64,000 nucleotides of DNA from contig NZ_WTVA01000015.1 in NCBI RefSeq assembly GCF_009882935.1, positions 248,001 to 312,000 on the forward strand, written 5' to 3'. Source of the stretch: Sneathiella chungangensis. Lineage in GTDB: Bacteria > Pseudomonadota > Alphaproteobacteria > Sneathiellales > Sneathiellaceae. Every line of letters begins with the position of its first letter. The first letter of the stretch is position 1. Of this stretch, positions 46,539-55,639 are shown piece after piece. The notes below the pieces were generated by a model. That model saw nothing but the letters and a program-made list of their open reading frames with translations. It made no database searches and was not told where the DNA came from. The position numbers and the translations under genes were made by a program.

Positions 46539-47378
46539 ATGAAAATGAATCGACTACAGGACAAGGTTACAATCATTACAGGCGGCACGAGCGGGATCGG
46601 CCTTCGCACGGTCGAGATTTTTGCCGAAGAGGGCGCCACGGTTGTCTTTTCGGGACGCCGGGAGGCTGAAGGCAACGCAATTGCGGACCGGCTGGGAGAC
46701 AAGGTGAGTTTCGTCCGCGCCGACGCAAGCGTCGAGGCGGACATGGAAGCCCTGATAAAAGGCACCGCCGACAAATTCGGCAAGCTGGACTGCCTCTTCA
46801 ACAATGCGGGCGGCCCGGCGCCTGTCGGCAGTATCGAAACTGTTGATTTCGAAAAATCGATGACCGCCATGACGCTGCTTTTTGGCGGTGTTCTCCTTGG
46901 CATCAAGCATGCGGCGCCGATTATGAAAAAGCAGGGGTATGGCAGCATCATCAATAATGGCAGCATCGCCGGCCATCTTGCGGGCTACTCGACCTCCATG
47001 GTCTATAGCAGCGCCAAGGCCGCCGTTTTGCAACTGACCCGAAGCGCGGCGATGGAACTCGGCGAGAGTAACGTCCGGGTAAACTCCATTTCGCCCGGCG
47101 CAATCGCCACCGGAATTTTTGGCAAAGCTCTGGGCCTCAAGGGGCAGGCGGCAGAGGACACAGCAAAAATCGCCGGCGAGGTTTTATCTCAGGCCCAACC
47201 CATTCGCCGGGCGGGCCTTCCGGACGATATTGCCAAGGCGGCGCTTTTCCTCGCCTCCGATGATTCCACTTTCGTTAATGCGGCCGACATCCTTGTCGAC
47301 GGCGGTATGATCGGCGGCCGTCACTGGTCCGCGCATCAGGAGAGTGTCCGAAATCTCGGAAAGGCCTTTACGGGTTAG
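46539..47378 (+). CDS. Short-chain dehydrogenase/reductase
   Basis: A 279-residue classical SDR: TGGTSGIG cofactor loop, NNAGGPAPVG, catalytic Ser in NNGSIAGHLAG, and YSSAK with Tyr/Lys. GRR after the second strand favours NADP(H). The C-terminal segment (VDGGMIGGRHW plus about 18 more residues) is a little longer than usual. Substrate unknown. Starts MKMNRLQDKV (ATG at 46545 is alternative). Convergent with accA. Confidence 0.9.
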   Translation: MKMNRLQDKVTIITGGTSGIGLRTVEIFAEEGATVVFSGRREAEGNAIADRLGDKVSFVRADASVEADMEALIKGTADKFGKLDCLFNNAGGPAPVGSIETVDFEKSMTAMTLLFGGVLLGIKHAAPIMKKQGYGSIINNGSIAGHLAGYSTSMVYSSAKAAVLQLTRSAAMELGESNVRVNSISPGAIATGIFGKALGLKGQAAEDTAKIAGEVLSQAQPIRRAGLPDDIAKAALFLASDDSTFVNAADILVDGGMIGGRHWSAHQESVRNLGKAFTG

Positions 47379-47391
47379 CAGGTATCTGCCT

Positions 47392-48348
47392 TCAGTTTCC
47401 TTCGAGACGACCGATAGCAAGGAACTTGCGACGACGCTCTTCACGGAGCTCGCCGGGTTCTTTTTTGGCAAGCAGCGACAATTCCTCCTCGATCGCATCG
47501 CCGAGCGAGGCGATGGCGGCCTGAACGTCGCGCTGCGCGCCGCCGACCGGTTCGTCAACGATCCGGTCAATCACCTTCAGTTTCAGAAGGTCTTGCGCCG
47601 TGATTTTCATGGCGGTCGCGGCTTCCTGGGCCTTGTCCCGTGTTTTCCAGAGGATCGCTGCGCAGCCCTCCGGCGAGATCACCGAATAAACCGCATGGGC
47701 GAACATCAGCACGCGATTGGCAGCCGCGAGCGCAACGGCGCCGCCGGAGCCACCCTCCCCGACTATCGATGCAACCATCGGCACCCGGACATCCAGGCAA
47801 ACCTCGATTGACCGGGCGATAGCTTCCGCCTGGCCGCGTTCTTCCGCGCCGATACCGGGATAGGCACCGGACGTGTCGATAAAGGTGAGGATAGGAATGG
47901 CAAAATGATCGGCCATGCGCATCAGCCGCTGTGCCTTGCGGTAGCCTTCGGGACGGGCCATGCCGAAGTTATGACGAAGGCGCGTTTCGGTATCCTTGCC
48001 CTTTTCCGTACCGATGACGATAACACTGCGGCCACGAAAACGCCCCAGGCCGCCTATGATTGCCTTGTCATCGGCAAACGCCCGGTCGCCTGCAAGCGGC
48101 GTAAAATCATCTATAAGCTGGGCCGTAATATCACTGAGTTTCGGCCGGTCGACATGGCGAGCGACTTGTGTCTTTTGCCATGGCGTCAGCTTGGAGTAGG
48201 TTTGCTCCAGTTGCTGAAGCGCTTTCTGGCGCAGTTTGGCAATATCCTCCTTGATCTCAATATCGCTGCCATCTTCCAACCCTTCCAGTTCACGGATTTT
48301 GCCTTCGAGGTCGGCGATCGGCTTCTCAAAATCAAGGAAATTATTCAT
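47392..48348 (-). CDS. accA: Acetyl-CoA carboxylase carboxyltransferase subunit alpha
   Basis: AccA with AccD transfers carboxyl from biotin to acetyl-CoA in fatty-acid synthesis. The 318-residue protein has the N-terminal LDFEKPIADLEGKIREL, the crotonase-fold region GMARPEGYRKAQRLM, PIPTFIDTSGAYPG-type sequence (here LTFIDTSGAYPGIGAEERGQ), and EGGSGGAVALAAANRVLM. accD is elsewhere. It lies 115 nt downstream of the malyl-CoA lyase with a hairpin between them. Confidence 0.97.
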   Translation of the reverse strand: MNNFLDFEKPIADLEGKIRELEGLEDGSDIEIKEDIAKLRQKALQQLEQTYSKLTPWQKTQVARHVDRPKLSDITAQLIDDFTPLAGDRAFADDKAIIGGLGRFRGRSVIVIGTEKGKDTETRLRHNFGMARPEGYRKAQRLMRMADHFAIPILTFIDTSGAYPGIGAEERGQAEAIARSIEVCLDVRVPMVASIVGEGGSGGAVALAAANRVLMFAHAVYSVISPEGCAAILWKTRDKAQEAATAMKITAQDLLKLKVIDRIVDEPVGGAQRDVQAAIASLGDAIEEELSLLAKKEPGELREERRRKFLAIGRLEGN

Positions 48349-48393
48349 AAAATGTCCAAACTTCGCAGATATCGACGATCTGATTAATAAATT

Positions 48394-48426
48394 GGCGGAA
48401 CGGTTACGTCAATCAACCGTTCCGCC
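48394..48426 (-). terminator. Candidate terminator between the malyl-CoA lyase and accA
   Basis: A perfect 12-bp stem (GGCGGAACGGTT with AACCGTTCCGCC, loop 9 nt) lies 38 nt past the lyase stop at 48464. On the minus strand the following bases are AATTTATTAATC, so the U-tract is weak; on the plus strand TTTT follows after GGG. Termination is probable rather than certain, and it could instead be part of the accA leader. Confidence 0.55.
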
Positions 48427-48463
48427 GGGTTTTAAAATTGTGATGGTTTGATGACGCGATAAA

Positions 48464-49444
48464 TTAACCGCGTGCGGCGATGATATCTGCCTGATTCACC
48501 AGCGCTTCAGCCTGCTTGATGGAGGCAATATCGATCAGGCGGCCATCGAGCGCCACGGCGCCCGCACCTTCCGCCTGCGCCTTTTCCATGGCTTCCAGAA
48601 TTCGGCGGGCTTTCGCCACTTCCGCTTCGGCCGGCGTGAAAATATCATTGGCGAGCGGGATCTGCTTCGGGTGGATTGCCCATTTCCCTTCGCAGCCGAG
48701 GATGGCCGCGCGGTTGCCGTGGGCGATATAGCCATCAGGATCGGAGAAATCGCCAAACGGACCGTCGATCGGACGCAAACCATTCGCGCGCGCAGCAACA
48801 ACCATGCGGGCAATGGCGTAATGCCACATATCGCCCCAATGAAAATCACGGGAGCCGTCTTCGGCGGGATCGGTAAGTACGCCATACAGCGGATTGGGCC
48901 CGCCGATGGAGGTTGTCCGTGCCTTGGTCGATGCCGCATAGTCCGCAACGCCGAAATGCAGGCTCTCGTTCCGCTTGCTGGCGGCCGCGATCTCATGGAT
49001 ATTCTGCATGCCGAGCGCTGTTTCAATAATATGCTCGAACCCGATTTTCTTTTTACGGCCTGTCGCCGCCTCAATCTGCGTCACCAGCATATCTACGGCA
49101 TACACGTCAGACGCAGTCCCGACCTTCGGGATCATAATCAGGTCAAGGCGCTCCCCGCCCTTTTCAACGACGTCAACGACGTCGCGGTACATATAATGCG
49201 TATCGAGCCCGTTAATCCGGACAGACATAACCTTGTCGCCCCAATCCACATCATGCAGCGCCTCGATGATGTTTTTACGGGCCTGAGCCTTGTCGTTCGG
49301 TGCCACAGCATCCTCGAGATCAAGGAAAATTGCGTCCGCGTCGGATTTGGCGGCCTTTTCGAACATATGCGGGCTGGAGCCGGGAACGGCAAGTTCACAA
49401 CGATTGAGGCGCGAAACGCAGGGTTCCGGAACGGTAAAGCTCAT
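48464..49444 (-). CDS. mcl1: (S)-malyl-CoA / beta-methylmalyl-CoA lyase (CitE-like)
   Basis: This aldolase-type enzyme splits malyl-CoA to acetyl-CoA and glyoxylate and beta-methylmalyl-CoA to propionyl-CoA and glyoxylate, in the ethylmalonyl-CoA or related pathways. The 326-residue protein has NRCELAVPGSSPHMFEKAA, FLDLEDAVAPNDKAQARKNI, GFEHIIETALGMQNI and HFGVADYAASTKART, matching Rhodobacter Mcl1 more than citrate lyase beta. Start chosen at ATG 49444 (MSFTVPEP) rather than a GTG at 49453. The thioesterase Mcl2 cannot be ruled out. Confidence 0.88.
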   Translation of the reverse strand: MSFTVPEPCVSRLNRCELAVPGSSPHMFEKAAKSDADAIFLDLEDAVAPNDKAQARKNIIEALHDVDWGDKVMSVRINGLDTHYMYRDVVDVVEKGGERLDLIMIPKVGTASDVYAVDMLVTQIEAATGRKKKIGFEHIIETALGMQNIHEIAAASKRNESLHFGVADYAASTKARTTSIGGPNPLYGVLTDPAEDGSRDFHWGDMWHYAIARMVVAARANGLRPIDGPFGDFSDPDGYIAHGNRAAILGCEGKWAIHPKQIPLANDIFTPAEAEVAKARRILEAMEKAQAEGAGAVALDGRLIDIASIKQAEALVNQADIIAARG

Positions 49445-49540
49445 GAGGATCACTCTTTCTTCGGTCTGTTTTGAATTGGTTGTGTGGAAATTGCGTTAGG
49501 CTCACGGGAGAGTCAAGTTTTCCCATTCAATAAATTCCCG

Positions 49541-50434
49541 TCAGGCCAGTGGATGATGCGTCGATACAATATCCATCAGCCTTTTTTGCAGCACATGGGT
49601 GTAGATCTGCGTGGTCGAGATATCCGCATGACCGAGCATTTTCTGCAAGCTCCTGAGATCCGCGCCGTTGGCAAGGAGATGGCTGGCAAATGCATGGCGC
49701 AGCACATGCGGAGAGACCTTCGCCGGATCAATATTTGCTTCAATCGCGAGGTCTTTCAGCAATTGCCCAAGCCGCTGGCGCGTAAGAAAGCCCTGCCCGC
49801 CACGCGACGGGAAGAGCCATTTCGAATGACGGCCGTCTGGGCAGAAATTCTCCCGGACTTCCAGATAGGCAGCCAACGCCTGTTTGCAGGCCTGATTGAC
49901 CGGCACAAGCCGTTCCTTGTTGCCCTTCCCGCGCACGATGAGAAACCGATCCTGATCCCGGAGTGCCGGAAAGGGAAGCGATACCAGTTCCGAGACCCGA
50001 AGTCCGGCGGCATATAACAGATGCAACAGGGAAAACAGGCGTTTTTTCTCCGGAGTTTCACCGTCGGCCGCCGCCAACAGACGATCAACTTCTTCCTCCG
50101 ATAGATATTTCGGCAGGCGTCTTCCGGCCCGTGGGCTGTCGATGTTTAGCGCGGGGTCGTCGCGGCGGATATCCTCCCCAAGTAGATAGGAGAACAGCTG
50201 TCGAATGGCGCTCAAGCGCCGCGCCTGCGTTGAACTTTTAAGCCCGATGTCATCGGAAAACTTGAGAAATGCCTGGATATCGGCGGCAGAGGCCGTTTTG
50301 AGCGATACCCCGCGACGCGCGATGAAATCCGCAAAATCCGTCAGATCCCGGCGATAACCCGCGAGGGTATTTGTCGCCGCCCCCCGTTCCGTCAACAACA
50401 TTTCCAGAAAGCCTTCCAGATAACGGGCGGACAT
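49541..50434 (-). CDS. xerD: Tyrosine recombinase XerD
   Basis: XerD with XerC resolves chromosome dimers at dif. The 297-residue protein has the SAM-like N-terminal DNA-binding domain and catalytic residues R146 (AAGLRVSEL), K170, H243/R246 (HVLRHAF), H269 (LGHADIS) and Y278 (QIYTHV). The start at 50434 is 1 nt after the stop of the upstream gene. No flanking repeats or mobile genes are present, so it is the housekeeping enzyme. Confidence 0.94.
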   Translation of the reverse strand: MSARYLEGFLEMLLTERGAATNTLAGYRRDLTDFADFIARRGVSLKTASAADIQAFLKFSDDIGLKSSTQARRLSAIRQLFSYLLGEDIRRDDPALNIDSPRAGRRLPKYLSEEEVDRLLAAADGETPEKKRLFSLLHLLYAAGLRVSELVSLPFPALRDQDRFLIVRGKGNKERLVPVNQACKQALAAYLEVRENFCPDGRHSKWLFPSRGGQGFLTRQRLGQLLKDLAIEANIDPAKVSPHVLRHAFASHLLANGADLRSLQKMLGHADISTTQIYTHVLQKRLMDIVSTHHPLA

Positions 50435-50435
50435 A

Positions 50436-52232
50436 TCAAAGATTCCGCGAAACAGCGGCCTCCAGTGCGAGTTGGCGCGCCTCTGCTTCAAGCCCGACAG
50501 TTTTGAGCGCGGTCAGGACGGAGCCGAGCGTCTCTGTCGACACCATACCGGGGCCTTCTTCGCCCAGCGCTGAAAGCGCCAGCGCAACAGTTTCGCCGAC
50601 CCGGCCTGCAGCAGCGGCACTGGCGAGATTTCTTTGAATGACCTGATTGGAAAGGCTGAGCCTCGGAACCTGCCCGAGATCAAGGGCCGATGACCACAGG
50701 TCTTCAGGGACTGGTTCGCCAAAAATTTCCATCACATTCAGGTACAGGCCGACATTTTCGGTCTGGGCGACATCGTCCCCGTGATCCAGATCGGCGACAT
50801 CGAACGTTGCCGCATTCCATCTTGCGATGCCGGACGTTCCGGAAATCAGCATATAGGCGCTGGCGCGCGCGATCCGTTTGCGCGCGGCTTCCCGTGCCGC
50901 GAAATCTCCTTTAAGAGCGCCCCGCCGCACGCCGCGTTCCCAAGCTATCGCACTTTGCTCTTCCCCGGCGACGAGCGAAAGCCGCAGAGCGTCCAACTCA
51001 AAGGCGCCGCCGTAATCTGCCGGCGTCATTTGAAGCAGCAAAGGCATCGTCAGGCTCGACGCCGCCAGGTAGGATCCGTCGCTTTCACCCGCGGTCCATA
51101 GTTCGCCAAGGATGCGTGCCTTTTCAAGATCATCGGTGGCGGCGATGGCATCACGGTAAAGCGACGCGATCCGTCCCAAGTCCGCCACCTCTTCCGCACC
51201 ATCGGTGAAGGCGCCTGCACTGATCAGGCGCCTGGGAAGAACCGGCGGGATGCTTCCCACGCCAAGCGATTCATAGGCGGCCGTAAACCGTTCGTTGATA
51301 TTGGCCTTTTCATCGGTCGCCAGTGCCCACAGAAAGGCGTAACCGGCCTTTTCGATATCCGGATAGGGAAGATGCGCGCCCGCACGGCTCATCATGGCAA
51401 AATGGAGAGGGGTCAGAGCCTGATCATTTTCGGGAAGCGTCGACGACCCTCCCGCCAGACGGTCGAAAAGCGCAAAAAACAGCGGGTCTTCACCGGCCGT
51501 TTCGTCGAGTAGATTGATGCCGATCTCGGCCCGCGCCATGTTGCCTGAAATGAGATTGCAGAAGACATCTGTTTTCGTCCAGAAATTGTCCTCCGCGACA
51601 GCCTGACTGCCATCGGCCAGCCTGCAGGCTTCTTCATTCTTTCCTTGCAGCATGTTGAGCTCAACAGCGACGCGGTTAATATCCGGGCTCATACTCGATG
51701 CCGGAATCCTGGCGATCAATTCCGCAGCGTCGGGAACCAGTCCAGCCTCCAGCAGTTTATCGAGCCGCAGTTTGATCAGTTCCAGAGGTTGTTTAAGCCC
51801 TTGCGGAATTACGGCCGCCGTCAACAAAAGCCGCCGGAAAAGTCGCTGCATTTCGGGCGATGCGGACGGGATCGGTAAAAATTTCAGCAGCGTTACAACA
51901 CGCTCGGGCTTCGTCCCCTGCCACATATTCGGACCGAAACCGCCGGTCGACGCCGTCAAGGTACCGATGGACGCCGGGTCAAGGCCGCCAAGCGACTGCA
52001 CAACCACAGCGCCCTTGATCCGGCTGCCTTCGATGACTTTCGTTTGCTCCGGCGGCGTCTGCGTCGATGAAGCGGGAGATGTGCTGTCCGTTTGTTGCGA
52101 CGGCGTCTGGCCGAGAGGGGGCACAAGGCTCCTCGGTTTTTCCTGGGCCTCAGCGCTATAAACGGTGATCGCGACGCTTGCCATCAACGACGCTGCAAGC
52201 AGGCGTGCCGTCCTACTTCGGGAACTGGTCAT
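50436..52232 (-). CDS. Large exported protein of unknown function
   Basis: The 598-residue precursor starts MTSSRSRTARLLAASLMASV, with a signal peptide cleaved near YSAEAQEK, then a low-complexity Pro/Ser/Thr/Gln stretch (about 35-65) and a long, mostly helical body rich in Ala and Leu, resembling TPR/alpha-solenoid sequence. I recognise no catalytic motif. It overlaps the 46-residue gene upstream by 20 nt and is followed 1 nt later by xerD, so the three genes are coupled. The likely location is periplasmic. A longer frame to 52319 overlaps the small gene further and is not chosen. Confidence 0.75.
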   Translation of the reverse strand: MTSSRSRTARLLAASLMASVAITVYSAEAQEKPRSLVPPLGQTPSQQTDSTSPASSTQTPPEQTKVIEGSRIKGAVVVQSLGGLDPASIGTLTASTGGFGPNMWQGTKPERVVTLLKFLPIPSASPEMQRLFRRLLLTAAVIPQGLKQPLELIKLRLDKLLEAGLVPDAAELIARIPASSMSPDINRVAVELNMLQGKNEEACRLADGSQAVAEDNFWTKTDVFCNLISGNMARAEIGINLLDETAGEDPLFFALFDRLAGGSSTLPENDQALTPLHFAMMSRAGAHLPYPDIEKAGYAFLWALATDEKANINERFTAAYESLGVGSIPPVLPRRLISAGAFTDGAEEVADLGRIASLYRDAIAATDDLEKARILGELWTAGESDGSYLAASSLTMPLLLQMTPADYGGAFELDALRLSLVAGEEQSAIAWERGVRRGALKGDFAAREAARKRIARASAYMLISGTSGIARWNAATFDVADLDHGDDVAQTENVGLYLNVMEIFGEPVPEDLWSSALDLGQVPRLSLSNQVIQRNLASAAAAGRVGETVALALSALGEEGPGMVSTETLGSVLTALKTVGLEAEARQLALEAAVSRNL

Positions 52233-52353
52233 TCGGAATAACCTTTTCAACCTCGACCGTCGGCGCCGGGATGTCCCAGGCCGAGAGGAACACGCCGCCA
52301 CCAATAACCAGGGCAGCAACCAAAAAAAGCAGAAAAAGGGAAAACTTAGACAT
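52213..52353 (-). CDS. Conserved 46-residue membrane peptide
   Basis: The gene encodes MSKFSLFLLFLVAALVIGGG followed by VFLSAWDIPAP and ending VEKVIPNDQFPK: a single N-terminal membrane helix and a short polar tail likely in the periplasm. The WDIPAP...VEKVIPNDxFPK tail looks familiar as a conserved alphaproteobacterial element, though no function is known to me. Its stop is inside the start of the 598-residue gene (20-nt overlap), a strong sign of co-translation. It diverges from aroK over 210 nt of intergenic DNA. Confidence 0.8.
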   Translation of the reverse strand: MSKFSLFLLFLVAALVIGGGVFLSAWDIPAPTVEVEKVIPNDQFPK

Positions 52354-52563
52354 TTTCGATCACGGTATCCGAAGTCTGGCCACCAAAAAATGGTGCCCGT
52401 TGGGTAAAACTGTTGCTATTTAAAGCGCTAAGCTGCGATTATGTTAAAAATTAGGCTTTATTGATTAGCACGGTTCGGCGAATTACATCAATAACCTTAG
52501 GGAAAGATATTGTGCCCCTCATCTATTTCGAGGGTATTCGCGCGAACGTCGAAAAGTGACAGG

Positions 52564-53166
52564 ATGAAAAAGACAGAGAGTGCCGAAGCCGGCGCGGCCG
52601 CTGCGGTTGTTGATTTCGAAAGCCGGCCGATCGTTTTGGTCGGTTTGATGGGCGCAGGAAAAAGTTCGATTGGTCGCCGTCTTGCGAGCCAGCTCGGCCT
52701 TCCTTTCCGCGATGCGGATGCAGAGATAGAGGCGGCGTCGAATTTGACGGTGGCGGAATTTTTCGAAATTCACGGCGAAGCTGCATTCCGCGAGGGAGAG
52801 CGGAAGGTCATCGCCCGCCTGCTGAATGAACCGCGGCATGTCCTGGCAACCGGTGGTGGTGCCTTCATGAACAAGAAAACACGCGCCTTAATTTCCAGAA
52901 AGGGCTGTTCAATCTGGTTGCGCGCAGAACTTGATGTCATCTATAAGCGCTGCATGAAACGCAACAATCGTCCTCTCCTGAAAACCGGTAATCCGAAAGC
53001 GACCCTCAAAAAGCTGATGGAGGAACGCTATCCGGTTTACGCGGAAGCAGATATTACTATCGACAGCGGCGACGGGCCGCATGAGATCGTCGTGGATAAA
53101 ATTATCGCGGCGCTGGACGCGTTCAAGAAACCAGCGGCTACCAATGGCACTGCAGGCAAACCATGA
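52564..53166 (+). CDS. aroK: Shikimate kinase
   Basis: AroK phosphorylates shikimate in aromatic amino-acid synthesis. The 200-residue protein has the Walker A loop GLMGAGKSS (27-35), the shikimate-binding DADAEIE, and ATGGGAFM. The ATG at 52564 (MKKTESAEAG) is preferred; upstream sequence to 52510 is not conserved. The Ala-rich C-terminal tail is slightly longer than usual. Its stop overlaps the aroB ATG (ATGA). Confidence 0.96.
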   Translation: MKKTESAEAGAAAAVVDFESRPIVLVGLMGAGKSSIGRRLASQLGLPFRDADAEIEAASNLTVAEFFEIHGEAAFREGERKVIARLLNEPRHVLATGGGAFMNKKTRALISRKGCSIWLRAELDVIYKRCMKRNNRPLLKTGNPKATLKKLMEERYPVYAEADITIDSGDGPHEIVVDKIIAALDAFKKPAATNGTAGKP

Positions 53167-54302
53167 CCGACACTTCCCTGGCCCCTGACACACTTGAATC
53201 TCGGGTACCGGTATCTCTTGATGCGCGGTCCTATGATATTCTGATCGGCACTAAATTGATTGCCTCGTCCGGCACGATCCTCAAGCCAATACTCAAGAAC
53301 TCCCGCGTCGCCATCGTCACCGATGAAACGGTCGCCGCCCGTCATCTGGAAAAATTGCAGGAGGCTCTGGACACGGCCGGTATCGACCATACGGCAATCA
53401 TTTTTCCACCCGGCGAGGGAAGCAAAAGCATTGCCATATATAGTGATCTGATGAACCGTCTTTTGGACGCCCGCATCCAGAGGGACGAAGCGTTGATCGC
53501 GCTCGGTGGCGGAGTGATCGGGGACCTTACGGGATTTGCGGCGGCAACGCTGCGGCGCGGCGTCGATTTCATCCAGATTCCGACAACGCTGCTGTCACAG
53601 GTTGACAGTTCCGTTGGCGGCAAGACGGGCCTTAATGCCCCGCAAGGAAAGAACCTGATCGGGGCCTTTTACCAGCCGCGTCTTGTTCTTGCGGATATTT
53701 CCCTGCTCGACAGTCTGCCGCAGAGGGAAATCCTTGCCGGCTATGCGGAAGTGGTCAAATACGGCCTTCTCGGCGATCGTGACTTTTTCGAGTGGCTGGA
53801 AATCAACGGCAAGAAGGTCGTCGACGGCGATACGGCCGCCCGCATTCATGCGGTTGAGCAAAGCGTAAAAACCAAGGCCCGTATCGTGGCGCAGGATGAA
53901 AGAGAGGGCGGCGTAAGGGCGCTTCTAAATCTCGGCCATACCTTCGGCCATGCACTGGAGGCGGAAACCGGCTACGGACAGCACCTAAATCATGGCGAGG
54001 CCGTTGCAATCGGCATGATTATGGCGGCGGAACTTTCGGTGCGGGCGGGGAGCCTCAATCGTCAGGATTGCGGTCGTATCCGGGCGCATTTCGAAGCTGT
54101 CGGCCTCCCCCTTCAAGTTCCCGACATTCCAGGCGTCGTCTGGTCCCCGGAAAAGATCCTGGGGCATATGCGCCAGGACAAGAAAATCAGCGGCGGCAAG
54201 ATCACGCTGATCCTGCTGAAGGATATTGGCGAGGCCTTCGGCACAAAAGACATATCCGAACAGGATATTCTGGCTTTACTTGCGCAAGAATTACCGGGAT
54301 AG
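53163..54302 (+). CDS. aroB: 3-dehydroquinate synthase
   Basis: AroB converts DAHP to 3-dehydroquinate, using NAD and a divalent metal. The 379-residue protein has the NAD-binding GGGVIGDLTGFAAATLRRG, the PTTLLSQVDSSVGGKTGLN motif, and the metal-binding GHTFGHALE with NHGEAVAIGM. It is coupled to aroK by a 4-nt overlap and directly followed by the CNNM-type gene (stop TAG abuts ATG). Confidence 0.97.
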   Translation: MTDTSLAPDTLESRVPVSLDARSYDILIGTKLIASSGTILKPILKNSRVAIVTDETVAARHLEKLQEALDTAGIDHTAIIFPPGEGSKSIAIYSDLMNRLLDARIQRDEALIALGGGVIGDLTGFAAATLRRGVDFIQIPTTLLSQVDSSVGGKTGLNAPQGKNLIGAFYQPRLVLADISLLDSLPQREILAGYAEVVKYGLLGDRDFFEWLEINGKKVVDGDTAARIHAVEQSVKTKARIVAQDEREGGVRALLNLGHTFGHALEAETGYGQHLNHGEAVAIGMIMAAELSVRAGSLNRQDCGRIRAHFEAVGLPLQVPDIPGVVWSPEKILGHMRQDKKISGGKITLILLKDIGEAFGTKDISEQDILALLAQELPG

Positions 54303-55604
54303 ATGGGGGAGATGGAAACCGGTGTCATGAATGTTGAACTGATCTTACTACCGCTTGCGATTTTTCTGCTCTTGCTGCTATCCGCCTTTTTCTCGGGTTC
54401 GGAAACCGCGCTTACCGGAGCATCGCGCGCGCGCCTCCACCAGATGGAGCAGGCGGGAAACAAACGCGCGGGACTGGTCAATCGTCTCCGCGACAAACAT
54501 ACGAAGCTGATCAGCGCCATTCTGCTCGGCAATAACCTGGTCAACATTCTCGCCTCGTCCCTTGCGACCAGTATCTTTATCTCCCTATTCGGGGATATCG
54601 GTGTTGCCTACGCAACCCTTGTAATGACGGTACTCGTGCTGGTGTTCGCGGAAGTTTTGCCGAAAACTGTAGCCCTGCGCCGGACAATTCCCGTCGCCCT
54701 GTTTGTCGCCCCAGTTCTGCAGCCCGCAATATTCCTCCTCTCGCCGATTGTCATGAGCGTCAATTACATCGTCGATGTGACGTTGAGCTTGCTCGGCCTG
54801 AAAGGCCAAGACGGGGATTCCGACACGCTTACGGATGCCGCCCAGGACGAACTCCGCGGCGCTATCGAACTGCATTCGGAAGATGCGGGCGTCATTATGC
54901 ACGAACGCTACATGCTGGACACGATCCTCGATATGGATGAGGTTGATCTTGAGGAAATCATGGTCCACCGCAAAAATGTCGAAATGGTGGATGCGGAACG
55001 GCCTGTGCGGGAAATAATCGATCAGGTTCTTGGCAGCCCATACACAAGACTTCCCCTATGGAAGGAAAATCCGGAAAATATTATCGGCATTATTCATGCG
55101 AAGGATCTTCTGCGCGCCCTTATTCCGCTCGACGGCGATTACGAAAGACTTGATATTGAGGCCATCGCTTTAGAACCGTGGTTCGTCCCTGAAACGACGA
55201 CCCTTCGCAGTCAGCTGAACGCCTTTTTGGAGAGAAAGAGTCATTTCGCGTTGGTTGTCGACGAGTATGGGGCGTTGATGGGTCTGGTAACGCTCGAGGA
55301 TATTCTGGAAGAGATTGTTGGCGATATCGCCGACGAACATGATCTCGCCGTGAGTGACATTCGGCTGATGAAGGATGGCAGCATCATCTCCAAAGGCGAC
55401 GTTACGATCCGCGATTTGAACCGCCAATTGAACTGGGCACTTCCCGACGAAGAAGCGGCGACGATCGCGGGGCTGGTCATACATGAAGCCCAGATCATTC
55501 CGGATATCGGCCAGGCGTTCATTTTTCACGGATATAAGTTCGAAATTCTCAAGAAAGAACATAACCAGATCACCGAACTACGGATAACTCCGCTTGATCT
55601 CTAG
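54303..55604 (+). CDS. CNNM/CorC-family transporter-like protein (HlyC/CorC)
   Basis: The 433-residue protein has an N-terminal DUF21/CNNM membrane domain with SAFFSGSETALTGASRARL and three to four helices (up to about 150), a tandem CBS pair (MVHRKNVEMV to LVTLEDILEEIVGDI, about 215-345), and a CorC/HlyC C-terminal domain (VTIRDLNRQLNW). Related proteins regulate or mediate Mg2+ or other cation movement; the old hemolysin name is historical. ATGs at 54303, 54312 and 54327 (MNVELI) are all possible starts. Confidence 0.9.
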   Translation: MGEMETGVMNVELILLPLAIFLLLLLSAFFSGSETALTGASRARLHQMEQAGNKRAGLVNRLRDKHTKLISAILLGNNLVNILASSLATSIFISLFGDIGVAYATLVMTVLVLVFAEVLPKTVALRRTIPVALFVAPVLQPAIFLLSPIVMSVNYIVDVTLSLLGLKGQDGDSDTLTDAAQDELRGAIELHSEDAGVIMHERYMLDTILDMDEVDLEEIMVHRKNVEMVDAERPVREIIDQVLGSPYTRLPLWKENPENIIGIIHAKDLLRALIPLDGDYERLDIEAIALEPWFVPETTTLRSQLNAFLERKSHFALVVDEYGALMGLVTLEDILEEIVGDIADEHDLAVSDIRLMKDGSIISKGDVTIRDLNRQLNWALPDEEAATIAGLVIHEAQIIPDIGQAFIFHGYKFEILKKEHNQITELRITPLDL

Positions 55605-55639
55605 AGATTCTGCAGAGATTTGTCGGGGGAACAGATCGT

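Noticed and set aside
49541-50434. xerD as the integrase of a mobile element
   Set aside because: No attachment repeats, cargo, tRNA target or phage genes are nearby; the protein has the length and motifs of housekeeping XerD.
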